Assembly: GCA_041392505.1 (NCBI GenBank) | Contig: JAWKLX010000023.1 | Location: forward strand, 75,205 to 139,204 | Direction: 5' to 3' | DNA length: 64,000 nt | DNA from: UBA6168 sp041392505 | GTDB taxonomy: Bacteria > Bacteroidota > Bacteroidia > Chitinophagales > Saprospiraceae | Part shown: piece after piece, positions 50,301 through 59,276 of the stretch | Numbering within the stretch: position 1 is the first letter of the stretch | How the letters are laid out: every line of letters starts with the position of its first letter | Translations under genes and position numbers: made by a program | Notes under the pieces: generated by a model | Databases searched by the model: none | What the model was told of the DNA's origin: nothing | Seen by the model: only the letters and a program-made list of their open reading frames with translations

Positions 50301-50511
50301 CCAAACCAGTAAGATTTGTTTGGCCTTCATTAAAAACTTGTATAAAAAATGTTAGCGTATCACCTACAGCTGCAATAGCAGGAGATGCCGATTGCTTTAA
50401 CGACAAATCGTTGTACGTTTGTCCAAAACCAAAATTTGCCCAAAATAGGAACAAAAAGGGTATAGCTTGTTTGTGTTTGCACCCGGCCAGAATGCCAGAG
50501 AAGGAGATCAT
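47335..50511 (-). CDS. DUF11/Big_9 surface protein with CHU_C type IX secretion domain (gene E)
   Basis: 1058 residues. Signal peptide 1-31, hydrophobic core AIPFLFLFWANFGFG. Domains: DUF11 (35-150), PKD-like (150-225), cadherin-like Big_9 (235-330, PVDIDILENDNDP), DUF11 (335-470, FDLALEKTLAPNQSNLVD), a DPTGYIYCENTG module (480-550), a WDPMGNW-type module (640-790), a CFVICDDIGVCDTT segment, Big_9 (890-975), and a C-terminal CHU_C/gliding-motility-associated domain (975-1058: FSPNGDGVNDTF, FNRWGNKVF, NDWDGFW, GTYFY). CHU_C ends direct proteins through the type IX system to the cell surface, as in Flavobacterium and Cytophaga (family knowledge). The module set overlaps that of genes A and I. 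It is followed by a strong terminator, so probably monocistronic. Confidence 0.94.
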   Translation of the reverse strand: MISFSGILAGCKHKQAIPFLFLFWANFGFGQTYNDLSLKQSASPAIAAVGDTLTFFIQVFNEGQTNLTGLAIKAEIPASVSFLSYVAQPNTYFDPATKIWNIGNEMTANISSMSLEIKALAIEEGVVYQPAQIQSLNELDVDSDPGNDFLAEDDMEAACVSIPHQICTSQGESVTLTAADGFSGYEWYFDDGSGAVLVSTEQTFIASQPGSYTYSIIGGSCSQGLCCPIILEEFCSVSNQPPIAWVDDATTPLNSPVDIDILENDNDPNDGIDTASLTVVTSPANGTAVVNPDGTITYTPNTGFTGQDTFIYEICDYGLPMPVLCDTALVVITVGDFFFDLALEKTLAPNQSNLVDLGDEVAYILTVTNEGDFAATNITVTDHIPIGLALSPSSNGWSLDATGDAVFTITEVMKPGDVYEIEIILTVVYGASGQTILNVGEISAATDESGNVGIDIDSTPDNGDGAEDDQDEVAIQLEPHDPTGYIYCENTGELVMGGQISVVGPGEVYIISDGSTGYYEFFTDGTPGIYQIQYSLPIGYTFSQNCLPQAGPFDPTGLSDPVVLGLVPIGGALPNFTCNVNPYYLSFNLEPGDPFVFNNNIPLVCPDILVEDTVIVQANCNFGDPLFCFDVPYEELSNYAFNLNGEPYDAEFGPCDYLRERYYTMGALVALGDGDFQLDNWSVNGKTHSGEFQNVAELINMLNAWDPMGNWILDPLTHNLEGGLRQNYYSSIQVTNKGNGTIYELTLYQFYAPNSSYLILPPGDNDLVITRLDDGVIDSVHIRAFCVTPDFVEMTMPVGTTDTICFDLSELSGAVEAVFNPCLNGVDNAAEFVVLNDEICTEVYGIFPGEAEACFVICDDIGVCDTTYVLISVYDEDLQLVPDSLCTPKDVPIVGEVLLNDHINNDIISVEVIVPPNHGTVVVNSDNTITYFPDEGYCNDGEDEPLDLFTYEVCTPFECESTIVTVQVKCDGLIVYNGFSPNGDGVNDTFKIDGLHAYENHKLMVFNRWGNKVFQSENYQNDWDGFWDSKRLPCGTYFYLIELNNGETWLSGYLQIWW

Positions 50512-50628
50512 TTGTTCACGTTTTTGTTGTCGTGTCTAAAAGACTTTTCGGTCAAACCATAGACAGTCCAATTTTATTCATAGTCATCAATCAGATAATG
50601 GGAACGAGGTAGCAGAAAGGAGGGGAAA

Positions 50629-50673
50629 AAAAAATGCAATACCTAAACAGATGTTGGAAGGTATTGCATTTTT
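50629..50673. terminator. Second hairpin in the F-E gap
   Basis: AAAAATGCAATACCT pairs perfectly with AGGTATTGCATTTTT around a loop of about 15 nt, with A and T runs on either side. It could back up the gene F terminator or act on plus-strand transcription. Confidence 0.6.
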
Positions 50674-50765
50674 GTCTGTCACATAGTTTGCAATTAGCAA
50701 GCCAATTTTGAAAAAGTAATTTTATCCGGTTCAAAGATTCCCATGTCCTTTAACAATCCAACTAG

Positions 50766-50803
50766 AAAAAAGTAGGGGATGCTCAATTGATGAGCACCCC
50801 CTA
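50766..50803 (-). terminator. Rho-independent terminator of gene F
   Basis: On the minus strand TAGGGGGTGCTCA pairs with TGAGCATCCCCTA (one wobble) and is followed by CTTTTTTC, about 23 bp after the F stop. Confidence 0.82.
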
Positions 50804-50826
50804 AGTTATTAATTTTCAAACCTTTA

Positions 50827-53025
50827 TCAATTCTTCACAGAAGTAGCAGGTAAGCAAATCTGTGTCGGACAGTTAACAGTCAACATGTAGGATTCGACCT
50901 CCCCACTTGATAGGTAACCATCAGGAGAAGTAATCGGAGAATTGGACAAACGAACCAACACCCCAATATTTGTTCCTGTTGCAGCCCCTTCAGGGACAGG
51001 GATCGTTAGGTATCCACTAAATGCCCCTGTTCCTGGAACAACGATTGGAGTGACCTGTTCACCAGCTTCAAATACCCCGTCATTATCCCAATCTACCCAT
51101 GCAACCAAGTTTGCATCATTCCCCGTACTATTTGTACCGTCATAAGGTAAACGAATAGTACCTCCCGGCACGACATCGAAAGTAGAACCGATTGTTACAC
51201 CATCGTCGTCATCTCCATCAACATCAGTGTCATCTCCGTCACCATTTGCACTTGGCTGACCATCACTTTCCGCATCTATGTTTGTACCCAAAGTCAACCC
51301 AGCAATGATACCGTGGCTTGGACCATTATTGGCGAGTGTGGTGTTGTAATCACCTGGCCCGTTGCCCGCAGTTCCATCAGGTAAATCCGCATAATCCACT
51401 GTACAACTTCCTGTAAGCACTTCCTGAGCGGTTGCTGTACATCCGTTTATTCCAGTTACTGTTACCGTATATGTTCCAGCGGAAGTAGCTGAGATAGTAG
51501 CCACATTGGTCGCACCAGCAATCGTACCACCACCAGTGGCTGCCCATGAATATCCAACACCTCCAGTTGCTGTCAAAGAAATAGATGTTTGTAAACAAGT
51601 AATCTCTGTTGTCGCATCGTTATTGGTAATCGCAGCAGACGGTGGCGTTGTATCCTCAGTGATCGTCACCGCTTCGGTGTCCGTACAGCCGTTCGCTGCT
51701 GTAACAGTTACGGTATAGGTGCCAGCAGCTGTGACTGTGATCGTGGCGTTCGTACCCAAGTTGTTGGTGCCGTCAGACCAGGCGTAAGTGCCGCCGCCAG
51801 AGGCGGTCAGGTCGATCGACGTATTCGTACAGTCGATGACAGTCACATTCGGATTGTTCGAAATCGACGCCGTAGGTGGCGTTGTGTCCTCGGTGATCGT
51901 CACCGCTTCGGTGTCCGTACAGCCGTTCGCTGCTGTGACAGTTACGGTATAGGTGCCAGCAGCTGTGACCGTGATCGTGGCATTTGTACCCAAATTATTT
52001 GTGCCGTCAGACCAAGCGTAAGTGCCGCCGCCAGAGGCGGTCAGATCGATCGAGGTGTTTGTACAGTCGATGACTGTCACGTTCGGATTGTTGGATATCG
52101 ACGCCGTCGGTGGTGTTGTATCCTCGGTGATCGTCACTGCTTCGGTGTCCGTACAGCCTTCGGCGGATGTCACCGTGACCGTATAAGTGCCAGCCGCAGT
52201 GACCGTGATCGTGGCATTTGTGCCCAAACTGTTGGTGCCATCAGACCAAGCATAGGTACCGCCACCAGAAGCAGTCAAGTCAATTGAGGTGTTCGTACAG
52301 TCGATGACCGTTACGTTCGGGCTGTTCGAAATTGACGCTGTTGGTAACGCATTTTCAATTACGATAATATCGCAGCAGGAGCCACTGGCACAAGATCCAG
52401 TTGCTCCAACATTGACTGTGTAGCTATAATTACCCGGAGCGACAATGTTGTAAGTTTGATTGGTTTCACCGGGAATATCTGCACCATTTAATTTCCATTG
52501 ATAAGAATTATGGCCAGCGGGTGCAGTGGCGGTAATATCTATTGTTTCACCTGCACAGTATTCATAGGGCGCCGTAACACAACTTGCCCCATAATCATCT
52601 TCTAAAACCGAATTATCTGTCGGATCAGAGTCCCCATCGATCACATCCATATTAGTGATATTTCCTGAAAGCGTATGGACACCTTCGCCGGTCACATCAA
52701 ATGTCATGATCATTGTTACGGACGCCGTACCAGCCGAAATCGTCCCGATGTCCCAAACTCCAGTACCAGGAGTGTAAGAGCCTCCAACGGAAGTACCTGT
52801 CAGAGTTAGGCCAGCAGGAACTGACATAGTTACCTCAACATCGTTAATTTCTGTAGCCCCTTCGTTGGATACGGTAACAGTGAATTGAATCCCTATGTCA
52901 CCAACATCAACCGTCCCCGAAGTAGTACTGACACTCAAGGAAAGGTCATCTTGATTGTAGGCTGTAAAGGCAAAACTGAATGTCAGCACCCATACGGCCA
53001 GTAGTTTTTGTACTGAAAATCGCAT
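50827..53025 (-). CDS. DUF11/Ig-repeat/GEVED surface protein with ICLP tail (gene F)
   Basis: 732 residues. Signal peptide 1-24 (VWVLTFSFAFTAYNQ). DUF11 at 28-140, PKD-like (145-220), then three almost identical 78-residue Ig-like repeats (about 228-461, DCTNTSIDLTASGGGTYAWS), a more diverged fourth repeat, and a GEVED domain (about 545-715: DYADLPDGTAGNG, WVDWDNDGVFEAGEQV, GEVESYMLTV). The protein ends CPTQICLPATSVKN, like the C-terminus of gene G. GEVED domains are common in secreted proteins of this phylum (family knowledge). There is no CHU_C domain, so the short Cys-containing tail may substitute for it, but that is inference. Own terminator; 260 bp separate it from gene G, without a visible hairpin between them. 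Confidence 0.92.
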   Translation of the reverse strand: MRFSVQKLLAVWVLTFSFAFTAYNQDDLSLSVSTTSGTVDVGDIGIQFTVTVSNEGATEINDVEVTMSVPAGLTLTGTSVGGSYTPGTGVWDIGTISAGTASVTMIMTFDVTGEGVHTLSGNITNMDVIDGDSDPTDNSVLEDDYGASCVTAPYEYCAGETIDITATAPAGHNSYQWKLNGADIPGETNQTYNIVAPGNYSYTVNVGATGSCASGSCCDIIVIENALPTASISNSPNVTVIDCTNTSIDLTASGGGTYAWSDGTNSLGTNATITVTAAGTYTVTVTSAEGCTDTEAVTITEDTTPPTASISNNPNVTVIDCTNTSIDLTASGGGTYAWSDGTNNLGTNATITVTAAGTYTVTVTAANGCTDTEAVTITEDTTPPTASISNNPNVTVIDCTNTSIDLTASGGGTYAWSDGTNNLGTNATITVTAAGTYTVTVTAANGCTDTEAVTITEDTTPPSAAITNNDATTEITCLQTSISLTATGGVGYSWAATGGGTIAGATNVATISATSAGTYTVTVTGINGCTATAQEVLTGSCTVDYADLPDGTAGNGPGDYNTTLANNGPSHGIIAGLTLGTNIDAESDGQPSANGDGDDTDVDGDDDDGVTIGSTFDVVPGGTIRLPYDGTNSTGNDANLVAWVDWDNDGVFEAGEQVTPIVVPGTGAFSGYLTIPVPEGAATGTNIGVLVRLSNSPITSPDGYLSSGEVESYMLTVNCPTQICLPATSVKN
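51641..52342 (-). repeat. Three near-identical 234-bp tandem repeats in gene F
   Basis: Equivalent GGTGG/GGTAAC boundaries fall at 51641, 51875, 52109 and 52343, giving an exact 234-bp (78-residue) period. Copies differ only at scattered, mostly synonymous bases. This is a recent in-frame duplication and a likely site of copy-number change by recombination or assembly collapse. Confidence 0.93.
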
Positions 53026-53285
53026 TGTTAAATTTTGTAGTTTGATTAACTAAATGATTACAAAAGCAGGCCATCGGCCCAATGGGGGACATATAGAATG
53101 AGAGGGAGGCGACTTCCATACTTTTTATCGTAAAAAGGCCTCCGAAATTTGAATCAAAATGAAAACTGAAAAAACGGGAGTGGTATGTTTTTTTTCATTT
53201 TTCAATTTCTCCAACATTGACTTAATAAAAAAAAATGGTAGGTCTGTTCTGTGGTAAGTTTCTTGAATTGAGCTTTATTTTCTAC
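53026..53285. other. Intergenic region between genes G and F
   Basis: About 260 bp with A/T homopolymers and no strong hairpin, so read-through from G to F is possible. Only a weak GAGGC/GCCTC pairing (about 53106-53142) is seen. Confidence 0.4.
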
Positions 53286-56200
53286 TTAATTGTTCCTCGT
53301 GGATGTTATTGGCAAACAGATTTCGGGAGGGCAACACCTTTCAATTTCTAGGTTGTAATCTTCAGAATCATTCGGGCAGGGGGAAGAACCATTCATTGTA
53401 TATCTAAAAATATAAGTGTCTATTGGAAGGCCATTTGGGTTGAGAGAACCTGTAAGGGGGTTAAAATTGGCATTTGGCGCTCCACTAATCACCGTCCACG
53501 TACCTCCGGCATCTTCACCAATTAATTTGTCAAAAAGATTTATTTGGGAGAGTCCACTCCCATTTAAACATAAAGTGTCATTTGCAACTGCCGTGCCAGC
53601 ATTAACAGGAACATTAACAACGACACTTATCGTATCATTTTTTGTACAACCGTATTGATCTGTAATCGTCAGGAAGTAATCGCCGACATTGAGGTTACTA
53701 GCGTTGGAGATAGATGGATTTTGCAAATTGGATGTAAAACCATTTGGCCCCGCCCAACTCCAGCCAACGGCCGTCCCCCCTGTCTCATTCAAATCAATAT
53801 CATCACCAGCACATACAGGTGAATTACTTCCTGCTAATACAGTGGTATTAGGGTTTAAAAATATGGCTGGACACGGTGATTCGAATAGGCAGCCACTGAC
53901 GGGATGTTCAGCTGAATAATTAATAGTGTCCAGCGAATTTATTACTGTATCAACGATAAAGTCTTGTGTATTGGCACCAATAATTAAACCCCCATTCCTA
54001 AACCACTGATAATTACTCAAACCCGATGGTGCAGAAAGGGTATAAGAATCTCCAACACATAAAGGTGTTATGATGGAAATACAAATACTGTCCAGATCGT
54101 CTTCCGACACATTCCCATTGCCCGGAATCGAATTGGGATCGTACACCAAACTGGTTTCGATTTCGGCTTGGTTAATAAATACGCCACCAGCATCAGCAGA
54201 AACGGTAATGTTCAATTGTAAGGAACTACTGCTTGGAATAGAAGGAATGTCCCAAGTTCCAGTTAGTGGGTTATAATTTCCACCTGAATCATCACTCTGA
54301 TAAATCAAACCTGATGGAAGTACATCCTCCACCACCACATTAGTAGCTGCATCCGGGCCTGCATTACTAAGGGTTATGGTAAATATAAAGGAATCATCAA
54401 TCTGGGCAGTTGGAGTTGAAACTGTTTTGGAAATTGACAGATTTGCTTCTGGAACAGTAAAGGAAACAGCATCTTCATCATCCTCACTTTGATCACCATC
54501 GTCATTATCATAAGCAGAATCGGGATCCCCAAAATCACTGCCAGTTACCTCGGCTACGTTTGCAAAGTTGCCGCTTGCATTTACAAAAGCAGTAATTTGT
54601 AAGGAAGCAGAGCTTCCATTATTCACTGTTCCAACTGACCACACCCCAGTTCCAACATTGTAATTGCCCGCTGCATCATCTGAGACATAGGTCAGATTCG
54701 AGGGAAGCAGGTCTCGCACTTCTACATTCGTTGCGTCATTTGGGCCATCATTTGCAACCGTAATTGTAAAAATGAGGGTATCGCCTACATTGGGGTTTGC
54801 CTCATCAACAGTTTTTGTCAAGGACAAATCAGCCTCCGCAAGAAACCCAAAATTATTGGCGCAGTCATTTTGGTTGGTACTTGTAAAAATGGTCGTTTCA
54901 ACATTATCTGTCACCATGGTAGATCCGGTTGGAAGATCATTCGTATCTATTTCCATGACATAATTGTAAATCACATTTCCAGTAATACTAAGCTGGCTTC
55001 TATTGTATGTCCCATTATCCAAGGAAGGATAGGTATCACAAATACGCAATGTCCAAACTCCGATCGAACTCTCGCCATTGAATGCATCCAGGCTATTGAT
55101 GGGCGTAACTGTCCGATCATAATACGGGGATGCAACATTATCGGTATTGTTGTCATCAATGGGGTTACCTGAAGCACTATCCATCCAAATGTCATAATTG
55201 GTATCTGGGTCGCCTGAACTACTGATGATGGTCAAAACAGTACCAGAAGGCGATTCTAAAGTTACTTGGATGTCCCCCCGGTAAGCATGAGAAGCATTAA
55301 AACCAATATTTACATCGGTGATGTAAATATCTTGAGTCACGGTAAATTGTCTTGTTATCGGAGTCGAACAGACAGTACTGCCATTGATCGCTATCCCACC
55401 AGATGGTATGTCATTGTAGGTAAGGGAGGTACTGAACGATGGGGAAAGGGAAAAACTATAATTACCCGATGCATCTGTATCGTCCGTATCCAAAAGGGTG
55501 TCCCCGCCATCTACCAATCCATCACTATTATTATCCTGGTACAAGGAAACCGTAACACCCGCTTGACCGGGCTCACCTATGTTTACTATTTCATTCGAAT
55601 TAATATCATTGAAAACAGTTCCTGAAATAATATTCCCCACTACATCAGAACAGGAAACGGTCACCAATACAAGGGCAGTATCACAGAAGAACCCCAATGT
55701 ATCGCAGATACTGTACTTAAAAGCATCGGTGCCAATGAATCCAGGCGCAGGTGTATAGGTAATTTCACCAGTTCCAGAATTAATAGAAATTGAACCTGAG
55801 GAAGGGGCCAATAAACCAGCGTTCGATACGCTGGCGGTATCAATTATATCGCCCAAGTCATTTCCCAAAACATCAATCACTACGGGGGTAGCAATATTGG
55901 TGGTGGCCAAGTCCATGAAAGCATTTAACAAACAAGTCGAAACTTGAAAGGAGATTTCAAAATCCTGATTGGTAAACCACCAAGTGTTGATCGTATTCAG
56001 TTCTCCATAATCGAAATTGGTGTAGTTATGACAAGGTGGGAGGCACCCGTTTAGCTCAGCGTTGGGTTGTCCAGTGCCCGGTGAAAAAAGGATATTTGTA
56101 TCATCGTAAAATACTTTTTGAACGAAGCCGACAATCGTAGGACGAATTTGATGGACATTGAACCCCGTGACATTATACTCCACATCATAAACCGGGAAAT

Positions 56201-57458
56201 GCACCAGTCCTTGTGCATAATTAAAATAAATAGGAATAGAGTCGGTCAGGGCTACTGGGTTGCCAAGACCATCATTCCCATCCCAGGGAATACATCTTTC
56301 ATAAGGTGCGTCTTCTCCGGTTTCGGGGCTTATTTTTTGAAACAAAAGCACATCAGCCGTATTCGCATCATATAAACCCGCCCCAGAAGCATCATCAAAA
56401 TCTAAGAGGATAAACGTATTCCCTACTTCACTTACAGCATACGAAATACACAAATCCGTTGGGCTACAACTAATAACTACCGGAGAAGTAATGATACTTC
56501 CTATCGTACCTGATGTATAAACATTTATGTCAGGGTCGTTTAGGAAAATTTTAAACTGAGGGAAAGTGTTGTTTGAAGATGGCACTGACCTTCTGTCCGC
56601 TTCAAAATCCCCTGTATTTAAAGCACCATATTCATTGTAGGCCAAATTAAAGGAAAGCCCACGAAAGCCAGAGTTATTAAAATCGACCTTACTGACAAAC
56701 CCATCCTCAGTATATAAAAAAACCTGTCCGTTGAAGGGACGGTCGTAAAAGGTGTAGTTTGGATCAGTCCCATGGCTGATAGATGGCGTTCTCAATGACC
56801 ACCTTTTTGACCAGATTCTGCCGTCAATGGCGGTTGGTGTGGGGTCGGTTGTGGCCACGGTTATATCCCAGTATTTTATAGCCAAAGCATCAGTTGTTGG
56901 CGAGCTGGAGCTTTCACTGAACTCTATATAATAATCACCTGCCGCATATCCTGATGGGTCAAATGTAAATGGGGTATATCCACTAGCCCCTACAATTGGT
57001 GAAGGCCCTGCTGTTGCGAGGGCCCAAGTATCCGCATTGGCGGTAGTATTATCAATAAGTTGGGGTCCGAAAACTATATTTCCGTACGGGTCTTTTATTC
57101 TGAAATAATAGGCCGTATTGATAAGGTCACCATCATCCGCATTGGCCACGCTGGCCTGTCGTGAAAAACCAAGGAATACTTGCTCGTTTTCAGGGTCGTC
57201 GATGTGGATAAACAACCTCCCTGTTTCAACCCCACCATATTTAGCAAATTCTCCATATTCGGATTCTATGGTGTACAACATCGTTACATCGGAGCTGCTC
57301 GGTGCAAGTTCCTTTGATCCTTCACCCTTTGCTTTCATGGAGACGAATAGCAATAAAATACAGAAATAAACTTTTGAAAAACCGCTCCTACCCTCTCCAC
57401 TGAGGAGTTGGCGGGAAAAGGAATTTATCAAAACTGATATTTCTGAAAATCTATTCAT
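53286..57458 (-). CDS. SdrD_B (with nested P-domain)/DUF11 surface protein with ICLP tail (gene G)
   Basis: 1390 residues. A long N-terminal stretch precedes the hydrophobic signal segment (about 30-47, VYFCILLLFVS). Residues 50-500 hold a region I cannot assign (IDGRIWSKRWSLR). Then a Big_9/cadherin-like domain (about 515-605), an SdrD_B domain (about 612-880) whose core is interrupted by a proprotein-convertase P-domain-like segment (RGDIQVTLESPSGT, GVWTLRICD), two DUF11 domains (about 885-1125), a PKD-like domain and further Ig-like repeats. It ends CCPPEICLPITSTRNN, matching the tail of gene F. Gene H ends 21 bp upstream, so the two are probably co-transcribed. Role: exported surface protein; ligand unknown. 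Confidence 0.92.
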   Translation of the reverse strand: MNRFSEISVLINSFSRQLLSGEGRSGFSKVYFCILLLFVSMKAKGEGSKELAPSSSDVTMLYTIESEYGEFAKYGGVETGRLFIHIDDPENEQVFLGFSRQASVANADDGDLINTAYYFRIKDPYGNIVFGPQLIDNTTANADTWALATAGPSPIVGASGYTPFTFDPSGYAAGDYYIEFSESSSSPTTDALAIKYWDITVATTDPTPTAIDGRIWSKRWSLRTPSISHGTDPNYTFYDRPFNGQVFLYTEDGFVSKVDFNNSGFRGLSFNLAYNEYGALNTGDFEADRRSVPSSNNTFPQFKIFLNDPDINVYTSGTIGSIITSPVVISCSPTDLCISYAVSEVGNTFILLDFDDASGAGLYDANTADVLLFQKISPETGEDAPYERCIPWDGNDGLGNPVALTDSIPIYFNYAQGLVHFPVYDVEYNVTGFNVHQIRPTIVGFVQKVFYDDTNILFSPGTGQPNAELNGCLPPCHNYTNFDYGELNTINTWWFTNQDFEISFQVSTCLLNAFMDLATTNIATPVVIDVLGNDLGDIIDTASVSNAGLLAPSSGSISINSGTGEITYTPAPGFIGTDAFKYSICDTLGFFCDTALVLVTVSCSDVVGNIISGTVFNDINSNEIVNIGEPGQAGVTVSLYQDNNSDGLVDGGDTLLDTDDTDASGNYSFSLSPSFSTSLTYNDIPSGGIAINGSTVCSTPITRQFTVTQDIYITDVNIGFNASHAYRGDIQVTLESPSGTVLTIISSSGDPDTNYDIWMDSASGNPIDDNNTDNVASPYYDRTVTPINSLDAFNGESSIGVWTLRICDTYPSLDNGTYNRSQLSITGNVIYNYVMEIDTNDLPTGSTMVTDNVETTIFTSTNQNDCANNFGFLAEADLSLTKTVDEANPNVGDTLIFTITVANDGPNDATNVEVRDLLPSNLTYVSDDAAGNYNVGTGVWSVGTVNNGSSASLQITAFVNASGNFANVAEVTGSDFGDPDSAYDNDDGDQSEDDEDAVSFTVPEANLSISKTVSTPTAQIDDSFIFTITLSNAGPDAATNVVVEDVLPSGLIYQSDDSGGNYNPLTGTWDIPSIPSSSSLQLNITVSADAGGVFINQAEIETSLVYDPNSIPGNGNVSEDDLDSICISIITPLCVGDSYTLSAPSGLSNYQWFRNGGLIIGANTQDFIVDTVINSLDTINYSAEHPVSGCLFESPCPAIFLNPNTTVLAGSNSPVCAGDDIDLNETGGTAVGWSWAGPNGFTSNLQNPSISNASNLNVGDYFLTITDQYGCTKNDTISVVVNVPVNAGTAVANDTLCLNGSGLSQINLFDKLIGEDAGGTWTVISGAPNANFNPLTGSLNPNGLPIDTYIFRYTMNGSSPCPNDSEDYNLEIERCCPPEICLPITSTRNN

Positions 57459-57479
57459 AAACCATTTTGGTGCTAACCT

Positions 57480-59252
57480 TTAATTTTTAACCATTATTAA
57501 ATTCTTTTTGATAACCGCACAATTGACCGTCACCGTCAAACTTGATTGGTCATCTTCTGACGGAACATTGTTGCCCGGAGTTGAATCAGGGTCATTCAGA
57601 GTGGATGAATATACTTGAGCGTTATTGCTGAAAGTGCCAACAACATTCACGATTGTTTTAATATCAATAATTGCTGAATCGCCATTCGGAATGGTCGGCA
57701 CTGTCCATAAATGAGTAGTATTATTGTATGAACCATCCCCTAAGCTGCTCACATAGGTCAAACCAGCATCTAAAGTGTCCGTTACAATGATTCCCAGCGC
57801 AGGGCCTGGCCCATCATTAATCACTTTCAGTGAAAAAATAACCGTATCCCCAATATTTGGATTGGTCAAAGAAGATGATTTGAGAAGGGAAACATCGGCG
57901 GTTTTTACATAGCCAAAATCGTTTTCACATTCAGTTTCCCCTTCCGCTGAAAAGGTTGCTGTTTCAACATTATCAGTGGTTAAAGTTGCCCCTATCGGAT
58001 AAGAACCAAGATCAGTGGCTATGACGTAGGATTTTGAAAAATCCTTATAAGTAATGAGCAACTGAGGAGGTGTTTGGGAAGAGGTGTTGTCAAAAGAATG
58101 GACGTCCCGAGCATCGTTGCTGTTATTTAGTGTTCCTAAAATGGTAATAGCCAATGCGTTGCCACTCGACCAGCCTGACCTGTTAACTATTTCTTGGACG
58201 ATTGCAGTTAAATCTGGTGAATCATACTGCTGATTGTCTGTCCAGGCAGGCTCATTGTTCCAAGTAACAGATGCAGAAGTCAATGTGCGTCCAGAAATGT
58301 CATCACAACTATTGGAACATGAACTAAAGGCAGTAGCATTGTCAGTGTCCTCGCCTTGGATCGTCCAAACGAAAGGGCTGCTGTCACTGTTATCTGCATC
58401 CAACCGTAAAATGGCTGATTCAATGATGGCCCCTTGTGGGACAGCCACTCCCTGAAACCTTATGCCGACGAGCGTTCTGAATGTATTTGATCCTGTGTTA
58501 TACCCCAAATCCAAATCAGTATCGTTGGTGTTCACATCACCGATGTTTGTACCTGATCTCGTTTCCCTTGCATCGTCAGCACTTGCGCTCACGGTAAAAG
58601 TTGATTGGGTCGCAGCAATAAAACCGGAAAAAGAATAATCCCCGTTGGCATCCGTGGCTTCGGTGGCGATGGCAGTGTCACCGACATCCACCAATCCGTC
58701 CTGATTGTTGTCTTGATATAATATGACATCAATGCCAGACTCCCCCGTTTCCCCAACATCTAAAATTCCATCACCATCCAAATCTTCAAAAACGGTTCCT
58801 TCAATTATGTTCTGACCGGGTGTGCCAGGGCAATACGTTAGCGCGTTATTTTTGGAGTGATCTCGCTTAGTAGGCTCCTTGTTTTCTTCTCCCGAATCAT
58901 TGATCTCGCAACCAAAAAGGCCTTTTGACAGTCTGAGGTTTTTATCTTCCAAATTGGAGTCGGCACCAATACATGGAAGAAAAAACAATAGCAAAAACAA
59001 TAACTTAAGGTTTAACTTTTGAGGCTGATTGCTGAAAAGTGAAGCGTTTTTCTTAACGTAAGGAGAGGCAATGTAAATAGGAGTCAGTACGATTCGAAGT
59101 GAAGGAAGATAAAAATAAAATAGCGCATAGAATTGTTGGCACGAAAACCAACGATTCGAGTAGACAACAATTGCTGCATGTTTTACCAACGCAAAAAAAG
59201 CTTTGGTAACCATCAATCTGCCATTAAATATTAGGCATTTGCCTTCCATCAT
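57480..59252 (-). CDS. SdrD_B (with nested DNRLRE-like domain)/DUF11 surface protein (gene H)
   Basis: About 590 residues. I take the first ATG (59252); the frame also opens at a TTG at 59276, and an ATG at 59213 is possible. The clear signal segment (LKLLFLLLFFLPCIGA) lies some 80 residues in, so the true start may be further downstream at a non-ATG codon. An SdrD_B domain (GTVFEDLDGDGILD) is split by a DNRLRE-like domain (VGIRFQGVAVPQGA, QEIVNRSGWSSGN), which is closely similar to the N-terminal domain of gene D. A DUF11 domain (DVSLLKSSSLTNPNIGD) follows. The end, CAVIKKNLIMVKN, is a degenerate form of the F and G tails. Likely co-transcribed with gene G. Confidence 0.85.
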   Translation of the reverse strand: MMEGKCLIFNGRLMVTKAFFALVKHAAIVVYSNRWFSCQQFYALFYFYLPSLRIVLTPIYIASPYVKKNASLFSNQPQKLNLKLLFLLLFFLPCIGADSNLEDKNLRLSKGLFGCEINDSGEENKEPTKRDHSKNNALTYCPGTPGQNIIEGTVFEDLDGDGILDVGETGESGIDVILYQDNNQDGLVDVGDTAIATEATDANGDYSFSGFIAATQSTFTVSASADDARETRSGTNIGDVNTNDTDLDLGYNTGSNTFRTLVGIRFQGVAVPQGAIIESAILRLDADNSDSSPFVWTIQGEDTDNATAFSSCSNSCDDISGRTLTSASVTWNNEPAWTDNQQYDSPDLTAIVQEIVNRSGWSSGNALAITILGTLNNSNDARDVHSFDNTSSQTPPQLLITYKDFSKSYVIATDLGSYPIGATLTTDNVETATFSAEGETECENDFGYVKTADVSLLKSSSLTNPNIGDTVIFSLKVINDGPGPALGIIVTDTLDAGLTYVSSLGDGSYNNTTHLWTVPTIPNGDSAIIDIKTIVNVVGTFSNNAQVYSSTLNDPDSTPGNNVPSEDDQSSLTVTVNCAVIKKNLIMVKN

Positions 59253-59276
59253 ATTTTGCTTGCCCCCCCTTGCCAA

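Larger units (their letters stand above)
50512..50826. other. Intergenic region between genes F and E
   Basis: Two hairpins lie here: the gene F terminator (50766-50803) and a second one (50629-50673). The remaining ~120 bp before the E start show no clear promoter; a TTG and a TATGGTTTG in the E leader only loosely resemble the Bacteroidota -33/-7 pattern. Confidence 0.5.

Noticed and set aside
50478..50488. Lipobox-like LAGC near the N-terminus of gene E
   Set aside because: No hydrophobic stretch precedes it. The hydrophobic core of the signal peptide follows it, so a lipoprotein signal is not supported.
51641..52342. CRISPR-like periodic repeat
   Set aside because: The 234-bp period is in frame, encodes Ig-like domains and has no spacer/repeat structure.
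59276..59276. TTG as the start of gene H
   Set aside because: It only extends the frame upstream, with no supporting signal; an ATG lies 24 bp inside and the signal peptide lies much further in.
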